64,000 nt of DNA from Plumapathes pennacea (Eukaryota; Cnidaria; Anthozoa; Antipatharia; Myriopathidae). The translations under genes were made by a program, and so were the position numbers. The stretch lies in the NCBI GenBank assembly GCA_964036295.1, contig OZ038462.1, positions 23,214,863 to 23,278,862 of the forward strand, written 5' to 3'. The notes beneath the pieces are model-generated. The model ran no database searches. It was not told where the DNA came from and saw nothing but the letters and a program-made list of their open reading frames with translations. Positions 47,698 through 58,020 of the stretch are shown one piece after another (positions within the stretch are counted from its first letter, which is position 1; the number at the start of each line of letters is the position of its first letter).

Positions 47698-47734
47698 AGA
47701 GCAACATAAAGAAACGTTCGAAAGTGCATTACGT

Positions 47735-48385
47735 TGTAAATTCAGCCCTTAAAAGAAACACCAAGGAAAGCTTGAAAAAACTGTGTTGTTACAGGAGAGG
47801 ATCTGCTGATCAACAATTTGAATTATCTGCATGAAGAGCAAAATCAAGAAACGTTCGAAATTGCTTTACGTTGTAAATGTAGCCATTAATATCGTTCTAT
47901 ACGCTCTATTTAAAAGAAACACCAAGGAAAGCTTAAAAAAACTGTGTTGTTGTAGGAGAGGATCTGCTGATCAACAATTTGAATTAATTGAAGAGCAACA
48001 TAAAGTATAACGTTCGAAATTACTTTACGTTGTAAATTCAGCAATTAATCCCATTGTGTGAGCTGTGTAGGGAGACATCAAGTCGCTTTGTTTTTCTATA
48101 AAATCCCGCTTATTTATCTCCTAGCAGGAGGCCTAACTTCCATAAGCTTTTCTAGTTTCTATTAGCCTTGCTTGTCACTAGCGCATTTGAAGTTAGCTTA
48201 ACAACATGATGTAAATATTGTTTCGTTATTGAGTCCATCCTGGACCACAGTTTTGTAAATATTCTATAAAATAATATTCATCCGTAATTGTGGTAAATAA
48301 AAATAAAAAAAATAAATAAAAAAAAGGCTTAAAAATATTATGTTGTTGCAGAAGAGGAACTGCTGATCAACACTTTAAATTATCC
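47735..48385 (+). pseudogene. repeated TM7/helix-8 coding fragments after receptor 2
   Basis: Four partial copies of the receptor's last ~45 codons: about 47735-47822, 47868-48009, 48021-48085 and 48325-48385. The second is open over its length (VVNVAINIVLYALFKRNTKE then SLKKLCCCRR) with the NPxxY Pro replaced. They lie one after another in sense orientation and lack the other six membrane segments. AATAAA near 48294 may be the poly-A signal of this transcript. Confidence 0.75.
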
Positions 48386-49630
48386 TGAAGAGCAATATCA
48401 AGAAAAGTTCGAAAAACTGTCTTTCTACAGGCGAGCAACATCTGACTAAACTCTTAAAGGTAACACAGATAAGAGCTGTACATAAGAGCTTCTCAGTACA
48501 TTTTAATTCTTGATCAGGTATTTTCTAATATGATGTACACCTCAGAGCTAGACAATAAAGTATGCTACACACTTCGTCTACTTCAATACAAGAAGAAATC
48601 AATTTCAAATACATGAAAGTAAAAATTTGAGAAGCTTCAGTGTTCGATCATTCCTTATTCAATAATGTACCATTTTGGTCATCTTTAACTGCTTAGTTTA
48701 ACAATCAACGTTACGTTTATGAAGTAGCTTTCCTGAAACATTTTACGTCTTGAGGGCTATTTCTTTGGCCTTTTTGAGCAAGAAGCTCCGGTAAAAAAGT
48801 TGAAAGTCAATTTGCATTTCATGCCAGCTGCATATGCACTTAGGCGTCTTCTAACAGTTCATATTAAAATTTGGCTTGACTCCGAGCCAAAAGCTTCAGA
48901 TATTTGATTTGTATACAATGATACGAGCAAATAAACACGCTTTTACAAAATAAGTCAGAATGGACCACAAAAACATGTTCAAGAGCAAAAAAAAGAGTTC
49001 AATACTAAACATAATATTCAGATCTTTTTGACTGAAAGTTGAACGTGTCACTGAGCTAACCAGCATGTTTTTATGACGGAACTTCCTGTTTAAGAGAACG
49101 TATACCATTTGGTAGAGTGCCATTATAAAATAGATAAAAGCAGCAAGGCAGCTGCAAGCTCGCGAATTTGTGAAAATTACTTTTGCGAGAGTAGGTATTA
49201 GAACTGGCTTTTGGTCACATTTTATAATTTGCTCAACTTTAGTATGTGGAAATTCACCGAATCCGTTTCCGCGTGCCTCCACTTTCGCTGAACCGCATAT
49301 TCGAATAAGTCTTACTTTTAAAAACCCTTCATTTACAAGGCGGCAGAGGGTGAAAATCATAAATCTTAGTGTGGCGCTCGAAATAAGAGAATTTAGAATT
49401 ATCTCCAATACACTGCGGCAACGGATCATTTAGAAGTCTGAACCGTGACGAGACGTCCCAAGCCGGCAAAGAAAAAATGTCTATCTGTGACTTCTTCGAC
49501 ACCTACATATTCATCAGAGACCATGACACTCCAGCCTGGGCTGCCTCCAAACTAAATACGTGCGTAAAGAAAGCTAAGCCTTTCTTCTTTTGGCTGAGTT
49601 TTAACTTGAATATATCTAAGTGAAATATGA
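48386..49630. repeat. conserved tail of unit A
   Basis: Same sequence as 55516-56755 and 59831-61500. A minus-strand frame of 177 residues (48896-49429) is intact only here and broken in B and C. Just beyond it (minus, 49546 to 49430) an open stretch encoding GSPGWSVMVSDEYVGVEEVT and FFFAGLGRLVTVQTSK-stop follows an ATTTAG acceptor-like site and is kept open in all three units. No family recognised. Confidence 0.5.
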
Positions 49631-51081
49631 TCCCCGAACGAAGTGAGGGAAATATTTACGACGCTTATGCATCATAGTCGGCTCATTTGAAGACTCCAAG
49701 CGCGTCGCCATCTCGAAATCTAATGTTCGTGTGTTTGTTTGTGTGTTTGTCTGATGCGACCTTTTTAGGCCAGGTGCCTAAGGCAATGTGCAAATAAGGC
49801 TATCGACTAGCGTCACCGCCATGTTTTTAAGAAAGATTTGAACAAAGCAACAATTGTACGTAACTGCGCTCACGAAAATGAATTTGAAAACTAGAAAACT
49901 TGAAACAGAACGGTCTCGCGAAGCTCGTCTTCAAAAGAGAAGGGAACAGGCACTTCAAGAGCAAAAGCGGACCGAAGAAAAGACTCCGCAGAGAAAACAG
50001 CGCATGAATGCCGATCGAAAGCGACATGAAGAGAAGCGGGTAACACAGACAACTCCGCAAAGAGAACAGCGCTTGAAAGCGAATCGAGACCTTCAGGAGA
50101 AAAAGCGGGCCGAAAAGACTCCGCAAAGACAACAGCGCATGAATGCCGACCAAAAGCGACATGAACAGAAGCGGGTAGCACAGACAACTCCGCAAAGGGA
50201 ACAGCGCTTGAAAGCAAATCGGGAGCTTCAGACGCCGTTTTGTGTTAAACTCAGATACTTATTTAGAAAGGACAAGCAACAAAGGTTAGTCAGAGAAAAT
50301 CGAACAATCACCGTGACAAATATATTCTATCCCGTATAGCTTGTAACTCGGTCACTTCAAGAATGTATTAAAATCTGTATGCTGATCATTTTCCTTCGAA
50401 GTATTGTTTTACTACGCTTCTGTCGCCAGTTTCGGCTACCGTATTCGCTCAGAGCAATCGGAACTTGGAGCCTTGAATGATTTAGTCAGATGTCTTATTT
50501 TTCTGTAATCTGACACGCGGTGATTGCAGCGAGAATCGTTCACAAGCCCTTAGAAGTATTACTGGGTTTGAAGCCCGTGTATAATTTGAAGTAAACTGTT
50601 CAAGTTTTGCTTTGATTCTGGGAGAAATCTTGCTGTTTTGAGTGGGTTCACATGCAAAACAATTCGAGCCTATTAAATATGCATGCCTGAGTCTGGTGAA
50701 TGCCTTCCAGAATAAAATCAGATCGCACAGGAAGCTATTTAATTGTACTGCCTATGAATTCAAAATTAGAAAATCAGTGTTCCTTTTTTACCAACTTCAA
50801 ACTTTGAGTATTAAATTTTGAGAACGTGCTTGGCAGACTGTATGAATTAATTTGACGTGCCGACCGTGGGAAATACGTACTTCGTCACGCAATCGATTCT
50901 TTTTTCAACGCAAAAGTATGACACATTCTTTTTCTCCTTCCTTTGCGTGTAGCACTTGAGTTCGAAGAAAAGATTGAGTCGACATTTCGGTAAAACAAAG
51001 GCTACTCTTGTTGGGAGTTACCAAAGTAAAAGTCCCATCAATGGCAGAGTGAGGGGGTATCTGCGATTATCGTATTTCTAG
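49631..51081 (+). mobile_element. Helitron, full copy 3 (1451 bp), with empty sites
   Basis: Starts TCCCCGAACGAAGTGAGGG and ends GATTATCGTATTTCTAG. Units B and C have the uninterrupted sequence GTGAAATATGATACACTTG (56745 and 61489), showing insertion exactly between A and T without target duplication. A short imperfect palindrome (TGCGATTATCGTA) lies a few bases before CTAG in place of the usual GC-rich hairpin. Confidence 0.9.
49878..50339 (+). CDS. STPR-like basic repeat protein of Helitron copy 3
   Basis: 153 residues from MNLKTRKLETERSREARLQK. Blocks begin at KTPQRKQRMNADRKRHEEKR, TTPQREQRLKANRDLQEKKR, KTPQRQQRMNADQKRHEQKR and TTPQREQRLKANRELQ with 22-23 residue spacing. The pattern resembles STPR repeats, which in FMBP-1-like proteins bind AT-rich DNA. 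The C-terminal part (LRYLFRKDKQQRL, NRTITVTNIFYPV) is shared by all copies. No Rep, helicase or nuclease motif, so the element needs a partner for mobility. The ATG at 49878 is used because it starts the conserved MNLK in all copies. Confidence 0.6.
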   Translation: MNLKTRKLETERSREARLQKRREQALQEQKRTEEKTPQRKQRMNADRKRHEEKRVTQTTPQREQRLKANRDLQEKKRAEKTPQRQQRMNADQKRHEQKRVAQTTPQREQRLKANRELQTPFCVKLRYLFRKDKQQRLVRENRTITVTNIFYPV

Positions 51082-51903
51082 TACACTTGTTGACATGTAC
51101 TTGCGGTTTTGGTCAATCGTATTCACTTTCCAATCTTTCTTCTAGTTGTGCACAGTTTTCTTTTTTAATGTTAGCGAAAATTAAGCGAAGCAAAGCAAAT
51201 ATAATCAAATGATAAATATTTCGACAAGCTGAAGTCGCTCCGGGCTGTCAAGGGTTTTTAAACTTGGACTTACGCTTCTCAAACAACCGAGAATTTACCA
51301 AAACCTCGGTGATAATGGTTCTGAAATGCGGGAGATCGACTGGCAATTGATTTCGCAACAACTACGACAACTTGTTGTTTTTGAACTGCTTTATTTGGAA
51401 ATCCATTGTTGAAACAGAGGGAGGGAAAGAGCAGAGTGATTACAATACCTCACAAATCGATTCTCGATTCGCGAGCTAAAAACAAAAATTCAAAATAAAT
51501 TTACGATAACAGCAATAATTATAATAATAAACTACATGGTCCTATGTATGTTATAAAGATTTATCAGCAGAGAGAGAATGAAATACAAACAGAGCAGAGA
51601 TTGAGACTAAAGCGGAGACAGCAGCCTGCGACAACAGATGGATTTTCTACTTGTGATGCTGCTTTAGTATTTTCCAGGCTCGCAAAGTAACAGGCGGAAA
51701 ATCCGTCTGTTTTCGCAGGATCCAAATTTAAACAAAAATTCTTTACTCAATTTTGAAATACTATCATTGAATCATTATATGTTTGTAGGCGTTTCAGTGC
51801 AAGCGTGTAGATGATCAAATTGCCTATTCATGGTGACCCCCTAATTACTATCTCTTTTTCGATGGAATCACCTTAACTAGTTTGGCAGCCGCACGGAACG
51901 GAA
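51082..51903. repeat. right block of unit A
   Basis: 51082-51730 matches 61500-62185 (GTGCACAGTTTTC, GCGAAGCAAAGCAAAT, GACTTGTTGTTTTTGAACT-type, GAGGGAGGGAAAGAGCAGAG). 51731-51865 is a short unit junction. No gene. Confidence 0.6.
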
Positions 51904-52226
51904 TACCGTGTGGCATGAAATTTTCGCGGGAGTTTATTAGCGTATCGCGGGAACAAATTTTCGCGAATTTGTATTTCAGAGTTTAATGTTAGGAACACAT
52001 CTTTTACCGATCCTGTGGGCAAGTTCCTGTCGAAAAAGCTCGTAATATTGTTTGTAATCAATTTAATTGAAATTCAGTAATCTAGAAAAAATAAACAAAT
52101 TTTCGTGTTTTTTTTTTTTGTTTTCTGCAGGAGTTTATTTTTACGGGATCTAATTTTCGCGGATCACTGGGAAATCCGCAAAACTCGCAAAACTTATATT
52201 CCGCGAAAATTTCATGCCGCACGGTA
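51904..52226. mobile_element. TACCGTG MITE, copy 3
   Basis: TACCGTGTGGCATGAAATTT.. to ..CGAAAATTTCATGCCGCACGGTA; 323 bp. Start of unit B. Confidence 0.75.
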
Positions 52227-52559
52227 AGTGGGCCGATGCGGGTTATAAGACAGGAAAACAATAGGAATCGAGTTTGATAGCAAGCTGTCAGTCGCGTAAT
52301 CTATTAAGTTAGAATGCTCGCGGCGTATCCAATCAGATCGCGTGATATCTAAATTCTCTTGCAATATATTAACGGTCAAGCTCGCCTCTTTTGACACCGA
52401 ATTTGCATATTTCATATCGAACCGCACGTGCATTTACAATGTTCAAAACCCTTGCATTACATTACAAAGTTTTACTCTTTACTTTGGCTCCAAAAAGTGT
52501 AGCTAAAATTCACACTGTAGGGTCATTGCAACGCTGAGCTCAAAACCTGAATGTAAGGG

Positions 52560-52622
52560 AAATTTTGCTTTTCGAAATTTTGCATTTCGAAATTTTGCAT
52601 TTCGAAATTTTGCATTTCGAAT
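52560..52622 (+). repeat. (TTTTGCATTTCGAAA)4 short tandem repeat
   Basis: About four copies of 15 bp, found only in unit B; unit A has a single copy at about 46163. Confidence 0.85.
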
Positions 52623-52830
52623 TTCGCGCGAGTTAGGCTACGCACGGCTGCACACTGCACATGATTAATTTGTTTGGAAATTTAGCCTAGCTTTTGCTCA
52701 AAATTAACTCAAAATGAATGTTTTGTCGATAAAAATTGTGAGGTAACATCATTTTGTTTTGCGTAGTATTCAGATACGCACTAAAAGAACGTATTGAAAT
52801 GTTTGACTTTTCACTAATTAGGAGTTCTGG

Positions 52831-53402
52831 GGTGCTTTCCATTATATGAGACCGATCGGTCAGGGACCGCTCGGACCAACCGCTGAATAATGGTATGACA
52901 TTTTCCGATCGAAGCGATCGACCGAGGAGAAAGCCAGAATCTGAAGCAGAGGGCATCATTTGGCTTTCACCACTCACTTGTGGACATTCAAAATATTCAA
53001 CTTCTGCAAACAGAAATTGAGAAAAAACGCGGGAAAATGTCACGAGCAATGGTTAAAGATTCAAAATCGCTTAAAATCGCAAAAACTTTGAACATTTCAT
53101 AATACAGTCACGTACGGGAATCGTGGAACATGAATGCATGAGCAGAACAGTCAAATCTGTAGTTTTATAGAACAGAACACTGATAACAAGTATCCTCGTT
53201 CGTGATGGCGGCCATGATGAGCGGTACTAGAAACGAGATTTGTGAAATGGAACGGTAAATTTCGGTCCGACCGGTCCAACCGGTCAAAGTGGACCACCTC
53301 TGGAGGTAGTCCACTTGGATCGGTAATTTTCCGCTTGGTCCGGACCATTCCATTAAATTTCTAACCGAAATTTCCGGAAATTTTGACATAATGGAAAGCA
53401 CC
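52831..53402. mobile_element. 572 bp inverted-end element in unit B
   Basis: Left end GGTGCTTTCCATTATATGA, right end complement TAATGGAAAGCACC. GACCGATCGGTC and GGTCCGACCGGTCCAACCGG blocks lie inside near the ends. Unit A lacks it (CTCTTGTCTCGGTCGCTGTT at about 46381), so it inserted after the duplication. No transposase. Confidence 0.7.
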
Positions 53403-53591
53403 GATGGCCTCGGGCGCTGTTGATTGACAACTGACTGACGGCTTAGCCTGACAAGGGTCTTTTACAGTGCTATCTCGGGTTAAAGCAAGAACGAACTTTC
53501 GCTTGCGGTTTCCGAATGTCAAATAGAAACCTGTACGCAATGAAGGTACGTGTGGTTTTTCGCCAAACAGTGGCCTGGCACGATGGGGGGA

Positions 53592-53618
53592 GGGGGGGGG
53601 GGGGGGGGGGGGGGGGGG
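53592..53618. repeat. poly-G tract (27 G)
   Basis: Uninterrupted G run in a region shared with unit A, where it is absent. Confidence 0.9.
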
Positions 53619-53771
53619 TAGAAGGGCCTGCAATCAGCTCTTATGCAAATGAATTCACCGTTCAGATTATAAACGGAAAATACTGATTGGTCAATACTCG
53701 GGTTGGAATGTGCTTGGAATGTGTCAAAATGTTTGACGAATACCACATGAAGTACAACGCGTGAAACAAAC

Positions 53772-54037
53772 ATGGCGGCTTGTAACAGCGGTATGGCTTG
53801 TTGAGCGAAGCGATAGCTCGATTTTCTGAACTTTCTCTTCGTACTGTGACCTTAAAAACAGAACAGAAACGTGCAGTGAAGAGTCCTTTATCTGGGAGAG
53901 ATGTTTTGGCCTTTTTACCGACAGGTTATGGGACAAGCATGATTTCCCAAGTCTTCGCCGTTGCAAAGGCGACATCAACAAAAGATCCCGGCACTGTGTT
54001 TTCTACCTTTTCTCGAATATACTTTCTTCGGAGTTGA
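53772..54037 (+). pseudogene. RecQ-like helicase N-terminal fragment
   Basis: The stretch encoding LSEAIARFSELSLRTVTLKT, EQKRAVKSPLSGRDVLAFLP and TGYGTSMISQVFAVAKATST matches the Q-motif and Walker A region of RecQ-type DEAH helicases. The usual LPTGYGKS has become LPTGYGTS, losing the catalytic Lys. An upstream ATG at 53772 is out of frame by one base with this stretch, and a stop follows at 54035-54037. It lacks all other helicase motifs. A fragment of a gene or transposon-carried helicase, probably dead. Confidence 0.6.
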
Positions 54038-54238
54038 CTGCAGAGAACTGGCAAACATCTTTGACAGATGCAATTAAAGAAGGCGGGACCGATGCAAAAA
54101 TACGTCAAACATAGAACAAATAATGGATCAATTTTTCGACTAAATATTTGCTTTTAAGCTGGTGCACGAACCCTCGGTCAACAACAGCTTCACACTGAAA
54201 AGTTTGCTCCATTCTACAGAAACTCAAACGATTTCAAC

Positions 54239-55132
54239 ATGTTTCTCTTGTGGTACTTAGTTCTTGGCGCTTTCATTTCTGTTATAACTGTTGCTGGCAA
54301 CGGAATTGTTATCTTCCTAATTGTCACACAGCGAGAACTTCACAATCCAACAAACTGGTTCATCTTGTCGCTCGCTTTTGCAGATCTTTCTGTCGGAGCG
54401 GGTTCTCTTTTGACACAATACTTGTATAAAGTATTCTCGTTCGGATACAATCTACGGTTCAGTGTTCTATCGTTCCTTTACACTGCATCAACTACCAACC
54501 TCTGTCTTATGACGCTCGATCGCTACATTTTCATCACCAAGCCTTTCATGTACATCACTTTCATGACCACAAGGCGAGCTATCTTCCTGATATTCAGCGT
54601 TTGGGTGGCTTCATTTTTGTGGCACTTTCTCTTTTACCTGATCTGCAGCATGCTGCCTTCATCACTACGTAGCTGCACAAAAAACTTTGTGATTTTAGAC
54701 TGCGTCGTCTTTGAAACGCTTCCCATGATCATATTAATCTTTGCTACTGGACATATTCTCTACATCTTTCGACAAAGATCACGTCAAGTGGCATTACAGA
54801 TGGCACAGCTGCGTTTCAACCAAAGAACTGAAGACAACAGAGAAATTTCCGCTCAAAAGGAAAGAAAATCAGCAGTGACGATCGTCGGAATTGCGTGTAC
54901 AGTCTTCATCGTCTGTTCCTTGTTTGAACTAGTTTATACAGTCGTCTTCCAGTTCGCCGGGAAAGCAGGCAACCGACGGTACTATTTCTACACCTCAAAT
55001 CTGCTTTACCTTGTAAATTCAGCCATCAATCCCGTCGCGTACGCTCTATTTAAGAGAGACATCAAGAAAAGCTTGAAAAAACTGTGTTGTTGCAGACGAA
55101 GAACTGCTGATCAACACTCCGACTCATCTTGA
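54239..55132 (+). CDS. rhodopsin-class GPCR 3
   Basis: Intronless, 297 residues from MFLLWYLVLGAFISVITVAG. N21 (TM1 GN), D49 (TM2), D94-R95-Y96 (TM3), W122 (TM4), N264-P265-V-A-Y268 (TM7), Cys283-285 after helix 8. About 25 residues before Arg95 the expected disulfide Cys is replaced (YNLRF). TM6 reads TVFIVCSLFELVYTV, so the CWxP Trp and Pro are absent. The start is fixed by an upstream in-frame stop region and by alignment with receptors 2 and 4. C-terminus RRTADQHSDSS. Ligand and coupling unknown; lies in duplication unit B. Confidence 0.92.
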   Translation: MFLLWYLVLGAFISVITVAGNGIVIFLIVTQRELHNPTNWFILSLAFADLSVGAGSLLTQYLYKVFSFGYNLRFSVLSFLYTASTTNLCLMTLDRYIFITKPFMYITFMTTRRAIFLIFSVWVASFLWHFLFYLICSMLPSSLRSCTKNFVILDCVVFETLPMIILIFATGHILYIFRQRSRQVALQMAQLRFNQRTEDNREISAQKERKSAVTIVGIACTVFIVCSLFELVYTVVFQFAGKAGNRRYYFYTSNLLYLVNSAINPVAYALFKRDIKKSLKKLCCCRRRTADQHSDSS

Positions 55133-55154
55133 AGAGCAATATCAAGAAACGTTC

Positions 55155-55515
55155 GAAATTGCTTTACGTTGTAAATTCAGCCATTAATCCCGTTGTGTGC
55201 GCTCTATAGAAAGACATCAAGTCGCTTCGTTTTTCTATCAAACCCCGCTTATTTATCTCCCAGAAGGAAGCCTAACTTCCATAAGCTTTTCTAGTTTCTA
55301 TTAGCCGTGCTCACAACTAGTGTATATTAAGTAAAAGTTAGCTCAATTTTTTCAATAATTTTTTTTTATGGTATTCAGTCCATCCTAGACCACAGTTTTG
55401 TAAATGTCCTATAAATATTCATCTGTAATTGTGGTAAATAAAATGAGAAGAAAATAAAGCTTGAGAAAATTGTGTTTCTGCAGCAGAGGAACTGCTGATT
55501 AATACTTTAAATTAT
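55155..55515 (+). pseudogene. TM7/helix-8 coding fragments after receptor 3
   Basis: Two pieces: about 55155-55235 (CGTTGTAAATTCAGCCATTAATCCCGTTGTG.., TM7, broken by a stop) and about 55457-55515 (AAGCTTGAGAAAATTGTG.., helix 8 and Cys cluster region). The AATAAA at about 55439 is conserved in the other units. Confidence 0.7.
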
Positions 55516-57034
55516 CTAGAAGAGCAATATCAAGAAAAGTTCGAAAAACTGTTTTTCTACAGGCGAGGAACACCTGACTAAACTCTTGAAGGTAACACAG
55601 CCAATAAGAGCTGTACTTAGAGCTTCTGGGACATTTTAATTCTTGCAGGATAAAGTATTTTCTAATATGATGTACACCTCACAACTAGACAATAAAGCAT
55701 ACTACACACTTCGTCTACTTGACTACAAGAAGAAATCAATTACATAAAAGTAAAAATTTGAGAAATTTAGTGTTGGATCATTCCTTATTCAATAATGTGC
55801 CATTTCGGTCATCTTTAACTGCTTAGTTTAACAATCAACGTTACGGTTATAAAGTAGCTTTCCTAAAATATATTACGTCTTCGGGGCTATTTGTTTGGCC
55901 TTTTTGAGCAAGAAGCTCAGGTAAAAATGTAGAAAGCCAATTTGCATTTCATACCAGCTGCATGTGCACTTAGGCGTCTTCTGAGTTCGTATTAAAATTT
56001 GGCTTGGCTCCGAGCTAAAAGCTTCAGATATTTGATATGTATACAATGATGCGAGCAAATAAACACGCTCTTACAAAATAAGTCTGAATGGACCACAAAA
56101 ACATATTCAAGAGCAAAAAAGAGTTCAATACTGAACATAATATTCAGATCTTGTTGACTGAAAACTGAACGTGTCATTGAACTAACCAGCATGTTTTCAT
56201 GACGGAATTCTTCTTTAAGAAAACGTACCATTTGGTAGTGTTCCATTATAAAATAGATCAAAGCAGCAAGGCAGTTGCAAGCTCGCGAGTTTGTGAAAAT
56301 TACTTTTGCGAGAGTAGGTATTAGAACTGGCTTAAGGTCATATTTTATAATTTGCAGTTAACTTTAAAATGTGGCAGTTCGCCGAATCCGTTTCCGCGGA
56401 CCTTCACTTTCGCTGAACCGCGTATTCGAATAAGTCTTACTTTCAAAAAACCTCCATTTACAAGGCGGCAGAGGTTGAAAATTATAAAACTTAGTGTGAC
56501 ACTCGAAATGAGAGAATTAGAATAATCTCCAAAACACTGCGGCAACTGATCATTTAGAAGTCTGAACCGTGACGAGACGTCCCAAGCCGGCAAAGAAAAA
56601 AGGTCTATCCGTGACTTCTTCGACACCTACATATTTATCAGAGACCATGATACTCCAGCCTGGGATGCCTCCAAACTAAATACGAGCGTAAAGAAAACTA
56701 TGGCTTTCTTCTTTTGGCTGAGTTTTAAGTTGAATATATCTAAGTGAAATATGATACACTTGTTGACATGTACTTGCGGTTTTGGTTAATCGTATTCTCT
56801 TTCGAATTCTCCTTCTTCCAGTTGTGTACAGTTTTCTTTTTTAATGTTGGAGAAAATTAAGCGAAGCAAAGCAAATGTAATCAAACGATAGAAATATTTC
56901 GACAAGCTGAAGTCGCTCCAGAAAATGCCATGATTCAGGTGGCTTATGTGGCGAAAACCATTCATTTGTCTTTAGGTCATTTTAAGCAAGATTATCGAAC
57001 AACAGCTTGGATAAGACAATGTTTTTACAATTAA
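55516..57034. repeat. conserved tail of unit B and junction to unit C
   Basis: Matches 48386-49630 and 59831-61500. Uninterrupted Helitron target at 56745-56763 and uninterrupted MITE target (GAACATAATATTCAG, about 56136). No gene recognised. Confidence 0.6.
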
Positions 57035-57266
57035 AGCTGGTGTTACACTGGTCGATTTGCAACGACGATTTGCAACGCCGATTCGCTTCAAATTCACGCA
57101 GCGGTGTTGCAAGTTTTTGAATCGCTTTCAAAAACTTGCAACGCGTTGCAGCACTGCAAACATCGCGAAAAATCGTTCGCAATGGGGTGTTACACCTGAA
57201 CGATTTTTAGTGCAACATCGTATCGTTGCAAATCGTCGTTGCAAATCGACCAGTGTAACACCACCT
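57035..57266. mobile_element. MITE, 232 bp, TAA target duplication (Harbinger-like)
   Basis: Ends AGCTGGTGTTACACTGGTCG and complement CGACCAGTGTAACACCACCT, with GATTTGCAACGACGATTTGC inside both arms; the whole folds as a hairpin. TAA flanks both sides. Paralogous uninterrupted sites read TTTTACAATAAATGTGACACC (43297, 45243). A 3 bp TAA/TTA duplication is typical of PIF/Harbinger elements. Confidence 0.8.
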
Positions 57267-57504
57267 TAATGTGACACCCAACGATTTAAAAACAAACGAC
57301 TCGTAAAGTCGTGGAAAACGCTAAACAAATCCTCTATTTTTAAGTCATCGTTTTAGTGAGGACGGAAGGCAAAAACGTACCAAGAACCTATCGAAAAGTG
57401 TGTTTTTGGATGATTTTGATGTGCACGCAACCTAATAAACAACACCAAAAATATACCTTCGCCCAATCTATTTTTAATTAGTTTGACAGCTGCATGGAAC
57501 GGAA

Positions 57505-57828
57505 TACCGTGTGGCATGAAAATTTCGCGTTAATTTTTGCGTTTCGCGGGAACAAATTTTCGCGAATTTGGATTTCAGACTTTAATGTTAGGAACTCATT
57601 TTTCACCGATCCTGGGCAAGTTCCTGTCGAAAAAGGTCGTAATATTGTTTGTAATCAATTTAACTAAAGTTCGGTAATCTAAAAAATTTAATATATTTTC
57701 GCGATTTTTTTTTTTTTTTTTTTTTTTTGAAGGAATTTACTTTTACGGGATCTAATTTTCGCGGATCACTGGGAAATCCGCGAAATTCGCAAAAATTATA
57801 TTCCGCGAAAATTTCATGCCGCACGGTA
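57505..57828. mobile_element. TACCGTG MITE, copy 4
   Basis: TACCGTGTGGCATGAAAATT.. to ..CGAAAATTTCATGCCGCACGGTA; 324 bp, with a T(26) run near 57706 that earlier copies have in shorter form. Confidence 0.75.
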
Positions 57829-58020
57829 GGTGCGCCGACGCGGGTTATAAGACTGGAAAACAATAGGAATCGAGTTTGATAGCAAACTGTCAGTCGCGTA
57901 AATAATGGATCAATTTTTCGACTAAATATTTGCTTTTAAGCTGGTGCACGAACCCTCGGTCAACAACAGCTTCACACTGAAAAGTTTGCTCCATTCTACA
58001 GAAACTCAAACGATTTCAAC

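Larger units (their letters stand above)
45090..51730 (+). repeat. receptor segmental duplication, unit A
   Basis: Contains TACCGTG MITE, receptor 2, C-terminal fragments, a conserved tail (48500-49630), and the block ACACTTGTTGACATGTACTTG..GTTTTCGCAGGATCC (51082-51730). The same order is in unit B (51865-56930) and unit C (56930-62190). A Helitron interrupts unit A at 49631-51081. Confidence 0.8.
51865..56930 (+). repeat. receptor segmental duplication, unit B
   Basis: Same order as unit A, without the Helitron; it has its own insertion at 52831-53402 and a RecQ-like fragment upstream of receptor 3. Its right block stops early at GAAGTCGCTCC (about 56920), where unit C begins. Confidence 0.75.

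Noticed and set aside
48896..49429. 177-residue minus frame as a membrane protein gene
   Set aside because: Broken by frameshifts in both sister units and without recognisable domains; kept only as a finding.
53361..53773. Poly-Pro containing minus frames
   Set aside because: Created by the 27 bp G run.
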